From Cryobacterium flavum (GTDB taxonomy: Bacteria; Actinomycetota; Actinomycetes; Actinomycetales; Microbacteriaceae): 64,000 bases of DNA. The translations under genes were made by a program, and so were the position numbers. The notes beneath the pieces are model-generated. The model was not told the DNA's origin, searched no databases, and saw only the letters and a list, made by a program, of their open reading frames with translations. Below, one piece after another: positions 1 through 9,545 of the stretch (positions within the stretch are counted from its first letter, which is position 1; every line of letters begins with the position of its first letter). The stretch lies in NCBI RefSeq assembly GCF_900103805.1, contig NZ_FNIB01000002.1, positions 124,001 to 188,000 of the forward strand, given 5' to 3'.

Positions 1-695
1 TAGCGGCGAATGAGGTCGGCCGGGGAACCTTCGGCCATGATGCGCCCCTTGTCGACCACGACGAGGCGGTCGCAGAGCTGCTCGGCTTCGTCCATATAGT
101 GGGTGGTGAGGAGCAGCGTCGTGCCCTGCTCTTTCAGGCGGAAGAGGCGGTCCCAGAGAATGTGGCGTGCCTGCGGGTCGAGGCCGGTGGTCGGTTCGTC
201 GAGGAGCAGGATGCGCGGGTCGTTGATGAGGGCCCGGGCGATGGTGAGGCGACGCTTCATGCCGCCGGACAGGTCATCGACCTTGGCGGAGGCCTTGTCG
301 GCGAGCTGCGCGAACTCGAGCAGTTCGTCGGCCCGACGGGCCACCCGGGCGCGCGGCAGCCCGAAGTAGCGGCCGTAGACCAGTAGGTTCTCCCGCACCT
401 TGAGTTCCATGTCGAGGTTGTTCTCCTGCGGAACGACACCGAGCTGGGAGCGAATCTCGGGACCATACCGATTGGGGTCGAGGCCGAGCACAGCCAGGTC
501 GCCGCTCGTGCGCGTGGAGACCGCACCGATCATGCGCATCGTCGTGGATTTACCGGCGCCGTTGGGCCCGAGCAGCCCGAAGGACTCCCCCGGCGCAACC
601 TCAAAGCTGATGCCGTCGACGGCGACGAAATCGCTTGCGTTCTTGACCGGATAACTTTTGACGAGATTCTGGGTGGCGATGACAGGCTCTGGCAC
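1..695 (-). CDS. ABC transporter ATP-binding protein, DrrA/CcmA type (3' end outside window)
   Basis: This is the nucleotide-binding subunit of an ABC-2 type exporter, the class that energises export of drugs, polymers or lipids through a separate membrane subunit. Translation from the GTG at 695 gives Walker A GPNGAGKS (about residues 43-50), Q-loop VVPQENN, signature LSGGMKRRL, Walker B RILLLDEPTTGLDP and H-loop LLTTHYMDEAEQ. The wording around Walker B and the H-loop is typical of the daunorubicin-resistance (DrrA) family. The start was chosen because it places a normal length of about 40 residues ahead of Walker A. The C-terminus and presumably the permease gene lie beyond the window edge. 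It is divergent from the exporter beginning near 763, so the two share a short promoter region. The family is clear; the substrate cannot be inferred. Confidence 0.88.
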   Translation of the reverse strand, partial: MPEPVIATQNLVKSYPVKNASDFVAVDGISFEVAPGESFGLLGPNGAGKSTTMRMIGAVSTRTSGDLAVLGLDPNRYGPEIRSQLGVVPQENNLDMELKVRENLLVYGRYFGLPRARVARRADELLEFAQLADKASAKVDDLSGGMKRRLTIARALINDPRILLLDEPTTGLDPQARHILWDRLFRLKEQGTTLLLTTHYMDEAEQLCDRLVVVDKGRIMAEGSPADLIRR

Positions 696-762
696 AGTTC
701 TAACCTAGACCGCACCGGTGACACTGGGGATTGTTCGCATCTTCGGCAGCTACGATTCTCTG

Positions 763-2688
763 GTGACTACCGCTACCCGTGTGCCCGAATCCGCTGCTGC
801 ATCCGCTTCGCCGAGCGCCGGGAAGACGCCGCGCGGCCGACGCGGCCGACCCGTTCCCGCCGGTCCCCGCGCCACGTTCAGCCAGTTATTGCCCTACCTG
901 TTCGAGCACAAAAAGGTGCTCAGCGTCGTCATCGTTCTGAGCGTGCTGGGCGCCGCCGCGAGCCTGGCCCAGCCGCTGCTCGTCAGCCAGGTCATCACGA
1001 TCGTGCAGGCGAATGACCCACTCGGGTCGCTCGTTGGTGTGCTGATTGCGCTCGTGGTCATTTCGGGCCTGATCAGCGGCTACCAGCACTATCTGCTGCA
1101 GCGCACCGGCGAGGGCGTCGTGCTCTCCAGCCGGCGCAAACTGGTTGGGCGACTGCTGCGACTGCCGATCAGCGAATTCGACGCCCGCCGCACCGGAGAC
1201 CTCGTCTCCCGCGTCGGCAGCGACACCACCCTGCTGCGCGCGGTACTCACCCAGGGCCTGGTCGAAGCGATCGGCGGGTCGCTCACCTTCATCGGCGCAC
1301 TCGTGGCGATGCTCATCATCGACCCGGTACTGCTCGGCCTGACCGTGCTCGTCATCGCAGTGTCGGTGGTCACCGTCATCCTGCTGTCCCGCCGCATTCG
1401 CACCGCCAGCACGGCCGCCCAGGTGAAGGTTGGCGACCTCGCGGCCAGCGTCGAACGCGCCATCAGCGCCATTCGCACCGTGCGCGCCGCCAATGCCACC
1501 GACCGTGAAGTCGCCGTGATCGAGGAAGACGCCCGCGGCGCTTGGCGCATGGGTATCAAGGTTGCCAAGATCAGCGCCCTCGTCGTACCGATCGCCGGCA
1601 TCGCCATGCAGGTGTCGTTTCTCGTGGTGCTCGGCGTCGGCGGTTTTCGGGTCGCGAGCGACGCCATCACCATCGCCGACCTGGTCGCGTTCATTCTGTT
1701 TCTGTTCATGATGATCATGCCGCTCGGACAGTTCTTCGGCGCGATCACCTCGGTTAACTCCGCGCTCGGCGCGCTCGGCCGTATCCAGGAGATCATCGAC
1801 CTGCCCGCCGAGGACCAGTTCGACCGGGACATCGCCCCGCTCGCCATGACGGTCGGCGCCGCCAACGAAAAGGTGCGCCCCGAAGCCGCCGCGATCAGCT
1901 TCGAGAACGTGCACTTCGGCTATGCGGTCGCTCCGGTCGACGCTGATTCCAACGAAGCGGATGCTGCCGCCGCCGATATCGAGACCGCTCCCCCGTCAAC
2001 AGACCCGCGGCCGGTGCTCAACGGCGTTTCTTTCGCCGCCCCGCGCGGACTGCGCACGGCGCTCGTCGGGCCGAGCGGCGCGGGCAAGAGCACCATCCTC
2101 GCCCTGATCGAGAGGTTCTACGACGTTTCGGACGGCACCGTGCGACTGGGCGGGCTGGACATCCGCTCGCTGGATCGCACCGCGCTGCGCGCCCAGATCG
2201 GCTACGTCGAACAGGACGCCCCGGTGCTCGCCGGGTCGCTGCGGGACAACCTCACTCTCGCGACCCCCGACGCCACCGACGAGGACTGCATCACCGTGCT
2301 GCACGCGGTCAACCTGGGCGAGGTACTCGACCGCGACCCGGCCGGACTCGGGGCTGCGGTCGGCGAATCGGGAGTGAAACTCTCCGGTGGCGAACGCCAG
2401 CGGCTCGCGATCGCGCGGGCGCTGCTCGCGGCGCCACCGATTCTGCTGCTCGACGAGTCCACCTCGAGCCTCGACGGCAAGAACGAGCAGATGATGCGGG
2501 AGGCCATCGACGCCGTCGCGGCCGACCGCACCCTGATCGTGATCGCGCACCGCCTGTCGACCGTGGTCGACAGTGACCAGATCGTGGTGCTCGACCACGG
2601 CCAGGTCGTCGGCGTCGGCACGCACTCCGAGCTCGTCGTCTCGACCCCCCTCTATCGCGACTTAGCAAAACACCAACTACTGGTCTAG
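763..2688 (+). CDS. ABC exporter, fused transmembrane and ATPase domains
   Basis: A half-transporter of the MsbA/LmrA type, expected to work as a dimer in the cytoplasmic membrane and export a lipophilic or peptide substrate. The N-terminal half carries about six hydrophobic segments. The C-terminal half has Walker A GPSGAGKS (Lys about 442), signature LSGGERQRL and Walker B PILLLDESTSSLDG. The start is uncertain. An in-frame GTG at 718 would leave only 22 bases to the divergent ABC gene, so the GTG at 763 (about 641 residues) is preferred. The ATPase domain has an Ala/Asp/Pro-rich insert of roughly 30 residues between its first strand and Walker A, unusual for this family. Substrate unknown. 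Confidence 0.88.
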   Translation: MTTATRVPESAAASASPSAGKTPRGRRGRPVPAGPRATFSQLLPYLFEHKKVLSVVIVLSVLGAAASLAQPLLVSQVITIVQANDPLGSLVGVLIALVVISGLISGYQHYLLQRTGEGVVLSSRRKLVGRLLRLPISEFDARRTGDLVSRVGSDTTLLRAVLTQGLVEAIGGSLTFIGALVAMLIIDPVLLGLTVLVIAVSVVTVILLSRRIRTASTAAQVKVGDLAASVERAISAIRTVRAANATDREVAVIEEDARGAWRMGIKVAKISALVVPIAGIAMQVSFLVVLGVGGFRVASDAITIADLVAFILFLFMMIMPLGQFFGAITSVNSALGALGRIQEIIDLPAEDQFDRDIAPLAMTVGAANEKVRPEAAAISFENVHFGYAVAPVDADSNEADAAAADIETAPPSTDPRPVLNGVSFAAPRGLRTALVGPSGAGKSTILALIERFYDVSDGTVRLGGLDIRSLDRTALRAQIGYVEQDAPVLAGSLRDNLTLATPDATDEDCITVLHAVNLGEVLDRDPAGLGAAVGESGVKLSGGERQRLAIARALLAAPPILLLDESTSSLDGKNEQMMREAIDAVAADRTLIVIAHRLSTVVDSDQIVVLDHGQVVGVGTHSELVVSTPLYRDLAKHQLLV

Positions 2689-2697
2689 CCCGCCATG

Positions 2698-2714
2698 CCG
2701 GTATTTTTTACCGG
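2698..2714. terminator. Short hairpin between convergent genes
   Basis: CCGGTA and TACCGG pair around a run of five T residues, between the 3' ends of the ABC exporter and the mannosidase gene. This is a plausible weak bidirectional terminator. No long T-tract follows on either strand. Confidence 0.45.
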
Positions 2715-2777
2715 TAAATATGCGACACGCCGCACAGATTGACGCGCGATTACTGCGTGTCGCGAAATCTACCGGGG

Positions 2778-5700
2778 TTACGTGCGCCGAAAGCGCAGAG
2801 TGACGAGCTGAAACGGGCGCAGCTCCAGCGTCAGGGCGGCGTCATCGGCCTCGATGACGGCGGACGAGATGACCGGGCGCTCCAGCAGGTCGGTCTCGAA
2901 CGTTTCGGTCGCGTCGAATGAGCGGATGACGCGGGCCAGGGCCCGGGTACCATGCGCCTCGTAGACCCGCACGATGACGTCGCCGCTGCCGTCTTCGGCG
3001 AGTTTCACCGCCTCGATCACGACGGCCGGGTTGTCGACAGTGAATAGCGGCTCCACTGGCGTGGAACCGACGCCGGTTACGGTGCGGATCGGCAGATTCA
3101 GTCGATAGCCCTCATATACCGCGTCGGGAATACTCGCGCCCACGCGCAGAGCAACGCGTAGCTCGTGCCGCCCCTGGTCGGCGGTCGGATCGGGAAAAAG
3201 CGGCGCGCGCAGCAGGGAGAGCGACACGGTCGTGCCGATGCGGGGTGCGGCATCCGCTTCTGAAGCGAAGACGGTGCGGGTGATCGAGTGCCCGTAGGTG
3301 GAATCGTTGGCGACGGCCACTCCGAAGCCGGGTTCGCCGACGTGCACCCAGCGGTGGGCGACGGTTTCGAAGCGGGCCGCATCCCACGAGGTGTTTGCAT
3401 GCGTCGGACGGAATATATGGCCGAACTGAATCTCGGAGGCGGCCCGGTCAGCGGCGACCTCGAGCGCGAAGTTTAGCCTCAGCAGTTTCTGGCGCTCGTG
3501 CCAGTCGATGTTGAACGTGAGGTCGATGGCACTCGAGTCTTGCGCCAGGGTGACGTCTTGGGTGATAGTCGAGGCACCGAAGCGCCGCGTGACGCGAACG
3601 CCGACCTGACCGTGGGGCAGGTGGTCGAGCTGCTCCACCGTCTCGGCGTCGGTGAGCGCCTCGAACAGGCGTGCGTTGGGGGTGTCGATGTCCCAGGCAT
3701 CCCACTGGGTGGGGGTGTCGCGGTGCAGGGTGAGCAGGTTGGCCCTGGCTCCGGTCGGCACGACCTCGCGCTCGGCGTGGCGATCGTAGATCGAAGTGAA
3801 GAGACCGTCGGCGTCGATGGTCACGCGCACGTGCCGGTTCGACAATACCCAGCCGGCGGGGGTGCGCGCGATCGTGGCGCCAAGAAGGGAATCCGCAACC
3901 TGCGTGACACCGCAGAGTGCGGGCACACCCTCCTGGGCGTAGGGCCCCGCGTTCAGCAGAATCGCGTCGTCGCCTGGTCCGCACAGCGCTCGAACGGATG
4001 CCTCGATCACCCCTTCGAGCACCCCCGCGACCCGCGCATACTCACGCTCGGCCTGTTGGTGAACCCAGGCGATCGACGATCCCGGAAGAATGTCATGAAA
4101 CTGTTGCAGCAACACCGTCTGCCACGCGTTTTCGAGTGCCGCGCGTGGATACTCCGCTCCTGACCGAATGAATGCCGTCGTCGCCCATAACTCGGCCTCC
4201 CGCAGTAGGTGTTCGCAGCGCCGGTTGCCCTGCTTGGTGCGGGCCTGCGAGGTGAGCGTGCCGCGGTGAAACTCCAAGTACAGCTCCCCCGACCAGACCG
4301 GTGGCGCCGCGTATTCGGCCTCCGCCGCCTCGAAGAACCGCCGCGGACTCGACAGCTCGACCGTGGGCGATCCCTCGAGGGACGCGGTGCGGTGGGCGGC
4401 GGCGATCATCTCCTCGGTCGGTCCGCCGCCGCCGTCGCCCCAGCCGAACGGCACGAGCGAGGTGTTCGCGACACCCTTTTCGCTGTAGAGGCGTTCGGCC
4501 CGGGCCAGTTCGAGCCCGGAGAGCTGCGCGTTGTAGTCGGCGACCGGCGGAAAGTGTGTAAAGATGCGGCTGCCGTCGAGGCCCTCCCAGAGAAAGCTGT
4601 GGTGCGGAAACACGTTCGTGTCGTTCCAGGAGAGTTTTTGGGTGAGAAACCAGCGGCTGCCGGCGGCCCGCACGATCTGCGGCAGCGCCGCCGAGTATCC
4701 GAACGAGTCCGGCAGCCAGACCTCGAGTGGTTCTACCCCGAACTCGCGCAGGAAAAACCCCTTGCCCGCCACGAACTGCCGCGCCAACGCCTCACCGCCG
4801 GGCATGTTCGTGTCGGATTCGACCCACATTCCGCCGGTCGGCACGAAGTTGCCGGCCGCGACGGCCCGCCGCACCCGCTCGAACAGCTCAGGGTAGCCGT
4901 CCTGCAGCCAGGCGTATTGCTGCGCCGACGAGGCGGCGAACACGAAATCGGGGTACCGGTCAATCAGGTCGAGCACGTTGGAGAAGGTGCGCGCGACCTT
5001 GCGCACCGTCTCCCGCACCGGCCACAGCCAGGCACTGTCGATGTGCGCGTGCCCGACAGCGTGCACCCGGTGCGCGCTGGCATTCGCCGGGCTCGCGAGC
5101 ACGTCGGCGAGGGCAGCCCGACCAACCGCCGCCGTGCCGCCGACATCGTCGGGGTCGAGAAGGTCGAGGCAGCGTTCCAGCGCCCGCAGAATGTTCGCCC
5201 GTCGGGGCGAGGCGGCCGGCAGCTCGCGGCGCAGGCCGTCTAGCGCTACGACGTCCTGCAGAAGGTGCCAGGCCTGTGTGTCGCGCGCTGCGACATCCGC
5301 TTGCCACAGGGTGTAGAGCGGCGTGGTGCCGGCGGTGGCGAGGTCGCCCAGCGGGGTGGGGGTGAAGCTGAAGTCGGCGGCGATATTGGGGTTGGCGGCC
5401 GCCTCGATGTACATATCGACAATTTCGCCGGTGACCGTGACGGCACGGTTCAGCGATTCGACGCCTTTGAGGAGTCGCCCGTCTGGGTTGTAGGCCGTGC
5501 CCTCGGCCTGAAACCCCGGCACGGCGACCGTGAACCCGAGGTCGACCACGACCTCGATGCGGGTTTCGGCCAGGCCGGCCCACTTGGGCGGCACCGTTCC
5601 CGTCAGGTGAAACCACACCGTGCCCCAGGGCCGCCCCCACGCCTCGCCCACGGCAAACGGCGTGAACGGATGCGAGACGGCCTCCGCAAACGAGACCGGC

Positions 5701-5822
5701 TCCCCCGGCGCCACCCAGGCCGTGACCGTGAGCGGCGCGGTAGCCCCATAGATCGCCGGCTGCAGCCGTTCGCGAACAAACCGATTCAGCCGGGCCTCGA
5801 CGAGTGCGCTGTCGTCATGCAT
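2778..5822 (-). CDS. Alpha-mannosidase, glycoside hydrolase family 38
   Basis: A 1014-residue enzyme hydrolysing terminal alpha-mannosides with retention of configuration, using a zinc ion and an Asp nucleophile. The catalytic GH38 domain is visible as GHAHIDSAWLWP at about residues 252-263 (HxD zinc ligands) and WLPDSFGYSAALPQI at about 368-382, whose Asp is the family nucleophile. A helical middle domain and a C-terminal beta-sandwich region follow, as in full-length family members. There is no signal peptide, so the enzyme should be cytoplasmic. It is monocistronic here, with an intergenic palindromic repeat upstream. A role in using imported manno-oligosaccharides or recycling mannosylated glycans is inference; no sugar transporter is adjacent. 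Confidence 0.92.
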   Translation of the reverse strand: MHDDSALVEARLNRFVRERLQPAIYGATAPLTVTAWVAPGEPVSFAEAVSHPFTPFAVGEAWGRPWGTVWFHLTGTVPPKWAGLAETRIEVVVDLGFTVAVPGFQAEGTAYNPDGRLLKGVESLNRAVTVTGEIVDMYIEAAANPNIAADFSFTPTPLGDLATAGTTPLYTLWQADVAARDTQAWHLLQDVVALDGLRRELPAASPRRANILRALERCLDLLDPDDVGGTAAVGRAALADVLASPANASAHRVHAVGHAHIDSAWLWPVRETVRKVARTFSNVLDLIDRYPDFVFAASSAQQYAWLQDGYPELFERVRRAVAAGNFVPTGGMWVESDTNMPGGEALARQFVAGKGFFLREFGVEPLEVWLPDSFGYSAALPQIVRAAGSRWFLTQKLSWNDTNVFPHHSFLWEGLDGSRIFTHFPPVADYNAQLSGLELARAERLYSEKGVANTSLVPFGWGDGGGGPTEEMIAAAHRTASLEGSPTVELSSPRRFFEAAEAEYAAPPVWSGELYLEFHRGTLTSQARTKQGNRRCEHLLREAELWATTAFIRSGAEYPRAALENAWQTVLLQQFHDILPGSSIAWVHQQAEREYARVAGVLEGVIEASVRALCGPGDDAILLNAGPYAQEGVPALCGVTQVADSLLGATIARTPAGWVLSNRHVRVTIDADGLFTSIYDRHAEREVVPTGARANLLTLHRDTPTQWDAWDIDTPNARLFEALTDAETVEQLDHLPHGQVGVRVTRRFGASTITQDVTLAQDSSAIDLTFNIDWHERQKLLRLNFALEVAADRAASEIQFGHIFRPTHANTSWDAARFETVAHRWVHVGEPGFGVAVANDSTYGHSITRTVFASEADAAPRIGTTVSLSLLRAPLFPDPTADQGRHELRVALRVGASIPDAVYEGYRLNLPIRTVTGVGSTPVEPLFTVDNPAVVIEAVKLAEDGSGDVIVRVYEAHGTRALARVIRSFDATETFETDLLERPVISSAVIEADDAALTLELRPFQLVTLRFRRT

Positions 5823-5885
5823 GCTCGCATCCTACGACCGTGGCTGTCGTCGAGCGAGGCGGCGTGCTGACGAGCATCCCCGTGG

Positions 5886-5954
5886 TGGGGCCCACCTTAC
5901 GTCCCTGGGCCCAGTTTATAAACTGGGCCCAGGGACGGGGCCCGGGCCCCGACC
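5886..5954 (+). repeat. Composite palindromic intergenic element, copy 1
   Basis: Three modules follow one another: C (GGGCCCACCTTA), A (a perfect 38-bp palindrome at 5900-5937 centred on AGTTTA/TAAACT with GGGCCC arms) and B (GGACGGGGCCC with its imperfect reverse complement). The same C-A-B order occurs reversed at 24.9 kb, and A-B occurs at 48.6 kb. The copy lies between pckG and the mannosidase gene, both leftward. The palindrome lacks a T-tract, so simple termination is not the obvious role. Confidence 0.85.
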
Positions 5955-5973
5955 GCGGTGGGGACGCGAAGCC

Positions 5974-5998
5974 GCCCCGCCACCAGGGGTGGCGGGGC
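5974..5998 (-). terminator. GC-rich hairpin downstream of pckG
   Basis: CCCCGCCACC and GGTGGCGGGG form a 10-bp stem (11 with the flanking G-C pair) around a 3-base loop, 19 bases past the pckG stop codon. It is positioned as a pckG terminator, although no run of T follows. Confidence 0.6.
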
Positions 5999-6016
5999 CG
6001 TTTCGCGCTGCCGGGA

Positions 6017-7867
6017 CTAGTCCTTGAGGTGGTAACGCACGCTCGCGAGCTCGGCGCGCAGTGCCGGCGGCACCTTGTCGCCGAACTTGTCGAAGTACTC
6101 CTCGGTCAAGTCGCACTCGGCGAGCCAGCTGGTCTTGTCGATGGCGAAGAGCTGGTCGACGGCTTCCTTGGACAGGTCGAGACCGTCGAGGTTCAGGCCG
6201 TCCTCGGCCGGGAGCAGGCCGATCGGGGTGTCGACGGCGTCGATGCGGCCCTGAATGCGGCGAATCATCCACTCCAGAACCCGCGAGTTCTCGCCGAATC
6301 CGGGCCATATGAAGCTGCCATCGGGGCCTTTGCGGAACCAGTTCACCTGGAAGATCGCCGGGGCGTTGGTGCCGAGTTCCTTGCCGACCTTGAGCCAGTG
6401 ACCCCAGTAGTCGGCCATGTTGTAGCCGCAGAACGGGAGCATCGCGAACGGGTCGCGGCGCAGCTCGCCGACGATGCCGTCAGCAGCGGCAGTCTTCTCG
6501 GACGAGATCGTCGCGCCCATGAACACGCCGTGCTTCCAGCTGCGGGCCTGCGCCACCAGCGGAACGTTGGTGGCGCGACGGCCGCCGAAGACGATGGCGT
6601 CGATCGGCACGCCGCCAGCAGCTTCCCAGTCGTCGGCGATCGACGGGCACTGGGCGGCCGCAACGGTGAAGCGGGAGTTCGGGTGGGCGGCGGTACGGCC
6701 GGAGTCGGGCGTCCAGTCCTTGCCCTGCCAGTCGATCAGGTGCTCGGGAGCCTTGTCGGTGAGGCCTTCCCACCAGACATCTCCGTCGTCGCGCAGGGCG
6801 ACGTTGGTGAAGATGGTGTTGCCCCACATGGTGGAGACGGCGGTCGGGTTGGTGGTTTCACCGGTTCCGGGGGCGACTCCGAAGAAGCCGGCCTCTGGAT
6901 TGATGGCCCAGAGACGGCCGTCTTCGCCCTGACGCAGCCATGCGATGTCGTCGCCGATGGTCTCGACCGTCCAGCCGGGAACGGTCGGGCGCAGCATCGA
7001 CAGGTTCGTCTTGCCACAGGCCGACGGGAACGCGGCGGCCACGTGGAACACGCCGCCCTCCGGCGAGATCAGCTTGATGAGCAGCATGTGCTCGGCCAGC
7101 CAGCCCTCGTCGCGGCCCATGACCGACGCGATACGCAGGGCGAAGGACTTCTTCGAGAGCAGGGCGTTTCCGCCGTAGCCGGAACCGTAGGACCAGACCT
7201 CGCGGGTGTCGGGGAACTGCACGATGTACTTGTCGTCGTTGCAGGGCCATTCGATGTCGGGACGGGTGATACCCGACGCGTCAACGAGCGGGTAGCCGAC
7301 GCTGTGCACGGTGTGCACCCACGGGTCGCCATCTTCGATCATGGTCAGTACGGTCTCGCCCATGCGGGTCATGATGCCCATATTGAGCACGACGTAGGGG
7401 GAATCGGTGATCTCGACGCCGAGCTGCGAGATGGGGCCGCCGAGCGGGCCCATCGAGAACGGCACGATGTACATGGTGCGACCGCGCATACTGCCCGCGA
7501 AGACGCCGCGCAGTTCGGCGCGCATGGCCGACGGTTCGGCCCAGTTGTTGGTGGGGCCGGCATCCGCTTCATCGTTGGAGCAGATGAAGGTGCGGTTCTC
7601 GACGCGGGCAACGTCCTTCGGGTTGGTGCGGGCGAGGAAGCTGTTCGGGCGCCATTCCGGGTTGAGACGGATGAGCTGGCCTGAAGTAACGAGCAGTTTG
7701 GAGAGCTCGTTGGCCTCGCGCTTGGAACCGTCGCACCAGACGATGGCGTCGGGTTCGGTCAGGCGAGCAACCTCATCGACCCAAGCCTGCAGGTTGGGGT
7801 CGGTGCTGCCCGTACGCGACGGGTACGCATCCCCGTTGGTCTGGAGGGAAGAGTTTGTGAGAGTCAT
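6017..7867 (-). CDS. pckG: Phosphoenolpyruvate carboxykinase (GTP)
   Basis: Interconverts oxaloacetate plus GTP with phosphoenolpyruvate, CO2 and GDP, at the head of gluconeogenesis. The 616-residue length fits the GTP-dependent class (about 600), not the shorter ATP class. Visible motifs are the P-loop [13 protein letters not shown] (Lys286), the metal/GTP site GDDIAWLR and the C-terminal [16 protein letters not shown]. It is divergent from a RamB/PrpR-like regulator across 178 bases, suggesting linked control of gluconeogenic and acetate/propionate metabolism. Assignment to the family is firm; regulation by the neighbour is inference. Confidence 0.97.
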   Translation of the reverse strand: MTLTNSSLQTNGDAYPSRTGSTDPNLQAWVDEVARLTEPDAIVWCDGSKREANELSKLLVTSGQLIRLNPEWRPNSFLARTNPKDVARVENRTFICSNDEADAGPTNNWAEPSAMRAELRGVFAGSMRGRTMYIVPFSMGPLGGPISQLGVEITDSPYVVLNMGIMTRMGETVLTMIEDGDPWVHTVHSVGYPLVDASGITRPDIEWPCNDDKYIVQFPDTREVWSYGSGYGGNALLSKKSFALRIASVMGRDEGWLAEHMLLIKLISPEGGVFHVAAAFPSACGKTNLSMLRPTVPGWTVETIGDDIAWLRQGEDGRLWAINPEAGFFGVAPGTGETTNPTAVSTMWGNTIFTNVALRDDGDVWWEGLTDKAPEHLIDWQGKDWTPDSGRTAAHPNSRFTVAAAQCPSIADDWEAAGGVPIDAIVFGGRRATNVPLVAQARSWKHGVFMGATISSEKTAAADGIVGELRRDPFAMLPFCGYNMADYWGHWLKVGKELGTNAPAIFQVNWFRKGPDGSFIWPGFGENSRVLEWMIRRIQGRIDAVDTPIGLLPAEDGLNLDGLDLSKEAVDQLFAIDKTSWLAECDLTEEYFDKFGDKVPPALRAELASVRYHLKD

Positions 7868-8013
7868 ATTCTGGCCTTTCCGGTTGTTCGGGTAGGTGCA
7901 AATTTATGGAACGTCGGGCTGCGTTGCTTACTTGACGTTGCGTACGGCCATAATTTCGGCCACAAATCAAGGATGCTCCCCTCTGCAGACGAGAACCGGC
8001 GATATTGCCAGTT

Positions 8014-8029
8014 AAGAATGTTCATTCTT
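8014..8029. promoter_or_regulatory. Inverted repeat in the pckG / RamB-like divergent promoter region
   Basis: AAGAATG and CATTCTT are perfect 7-bp arms separated by TT, lying 17 bases before the regulator start codon. The region 7980-8045 is AT-rich against the GC-rich background. This is an operator candidate, possibly autoregulatory. It does not resemble the corynebacterial RamB site (TTTGCAAA-like). Confidence 0.4.
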
Positions 8030-8045
8030 TAGATATTGTTAAGGA

Positions 8046-9488
8046 ATGTCGCCTCAAGCTTCTGATCTGATCACCCTCGGCCATCGCATCCGCCATTTTC
8101 GAAGCGAACGCGGCCTCACGCTCGACCAACTCGGTGAGCGGGTCAGTCTCGCGGGCAGCCAGCTGTCACTGATCGAGAACGGCCGCCGGGAGCCGAAACT
8201 CTCGACGCTGCAGGAACTCGCGACCGCGCTGTCGGTCGACCTGGCCGAGCTGCTGCGCCGGGAAGCGCCGAACAATCGGGCGGCGCTCGAGATCGAACTC
8301 GACCGGGCGCAGAAGAATCCGCTCTACGGCGCGCTCGGCCTGCCGGTCGTGAAAGTGACCAAGGGGATGCCGCTGCCCGCGATCGAATCGCTGCTCGGCC
8401 TGCACCGCGAGCTGTCCCGCCGGGCCAGCGAGGCCATCGCCACCCCGGAGGAGGCCCGCCGCGCCAATACGGAATTGCGCGAGCGGATGCGCGAGCAGGG
8501 CAACTACCTGCCGGCCATCGAAGAGCTCGTGGAGGAACGGGTGCGCGCGAGCGGCCACATCTCCGGCGCGCTCACGCACCGCGAGGTGAGCGTTATGGCC
8601 GATCAGCTCGGTTTCAACCTGATCTACGTGAACGATCTGCCCAACTCCACCCGGTCGGTCACCGACCTCGCCAACGGCCGCATCTACCTGCCGCCGGCCT
8701 CGATTCCCGGCGGGCACGGACTGCGGTCGATGGCGTTGCAGGCGATGGGCCACCGGTTGCTCGGGCACGAACGGCCGGGCAGCTACGCCGAGTTCCTGTG
8801 GCAACGACTTGAGATCAACTATTTCGCGGCGGCGTGTTTGATGCCGCGCGAGGCATCCGTCGCCTTTCTCTCCAACGCCAAGCAGGAACGCGAGCTGTCG
8901 GTCGAGGACTTTCGCGACACCTTCGGCGTCACCCACGAGGCGGCAGCGTTGCGCCTGACCAACCTCGCCACGAGTCACCTCGACATGACGCTGCACTTTC
9001 TGCGGGTCAACGGCGACGGCGCCCTGCAGAAGGGGTACGAAAACGACGACCTACCGTTTCCGGTCGACGTCACCGGGTCGATCGAGGGCCAGTACGTCTG
9101 CAAGCAGTGGAGCGCCCGCAGCGCCTTCACCCACACCAACCGCACCACCGAGTTCTACCAGTACACCGACACCCCCGCCGGCACGTTCTGGTCGGCCACC
9201 CAGACCGGGTCAACGGATGCCGGCGAGTTCTCGATCAGCGTCGGCGTTCCGTTCGCGCAGGCCAAGTGGTTTCGCGGGCGCGAGACCACCCAACGCACGG
9301 TGTCACGCTGTCCAGACGAGTCATGCTGCCGCCGCCCCAACTCGGATGCCGCCGCGCGCTGGGCCGGCCGGGCCTGGCCGAGCGCCCGGCTGCACGCGCA
9401 CGTTCTGTCGCCGTTGCCGTCCGGCACGTTTCCGGGTGTCGACGACTCCGAGGTGTACGCGTTTCTGGAGGCGCACGCCGCGGAGTAA
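8046..9488 (+). CDS. XRE-family regulator with IrrE-like domain, RamB/PrpR type
   Basis: A 480-residue DNA-binding regulator of the short-chain-fatty-acyl regulator family, whose known members (RamB, PrpR) control acetate, propionate and glyoxylate-cycle genes. An XRE helix-turn-helix covers about residues 8-65 (RGLTLDQLGERVSLAGSQLS). A DUF955/IrrE-like middle includes QAMGHRLLGHERPGSYAEF. The C-terminal region holds cysteines (YVCKQWS, SRCPDESCC) at the place where PrpR proteins bind an iron-sulphur cluster. It is divergent from pckG. AAGGA directly abuts the ATG, so translation may be leaderless or use a very short leader. Whether it binds a cluster or an acyl-CoA is inferred from the family. 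Confidence 0.85.
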   Translation: MSPQASDLITLGHRIRHFRSERGLTLDQLGERVSLAGSQLSLIENGRREPKLSTLQELATALSVDLAELLRREAPNNRAALEIELDRAQKNPLYGALGLPVVKVTKGMPLPAIESLLGLHRELSRRASEAIATPEEARRANTELRERMREQGNYLPAIEELVEERVRASGHISGALTHREVSVMADQLGFNLIYVNDLPNSTRSVTDLANGRIYLPPASIPGGHGLRSMALQAMGHRLLGHERPGSYAEFLWQRLEINYFAAACLMPREASVAFLSNAKQERELSVEDFRDTFGVTHEAAALRLTNLATSHLDMTLHFLRVNGDGALQKGYENDDLPFPVDVTGSIEGQYVCKQWSARSAFTHTNRTTEFYQYTDTPAGTFWSATQTGSTDAGEFSISVGVPFAQAKWFRGRETTQRTVSRCPDESCCRRPNSDAAARWAGRAWPSARLHAHVLSPLPSGTFPGVDDSEVYAFLEAHAAE

Positions 9489-9545
9489 CGGGACCATATA
9501 GTTTGAAGCAGGTAGTTGACCGCTTAGAGTTCACAGGAGAACCGC

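Noticed and set aside
5900..5937. Reading the palindromic elements as ordinary terminators
   Set aside because: They lack T-tracts, are perfectly symmetrical through the centre with no loop, and one lies inside an operon. A separate hairpin near pckG already fits as terminator.
5804..7684. A 626-residue open frame opposite pckG, and similar long antisense frames opposite the ABC exporter, hpaG, topA and other genes
   Set aside because: Expected by-products of GC-rich third positions. The translations are rich in Arg, Gly, Ala and His, lack motifs, and overlap clearly conserved genes.
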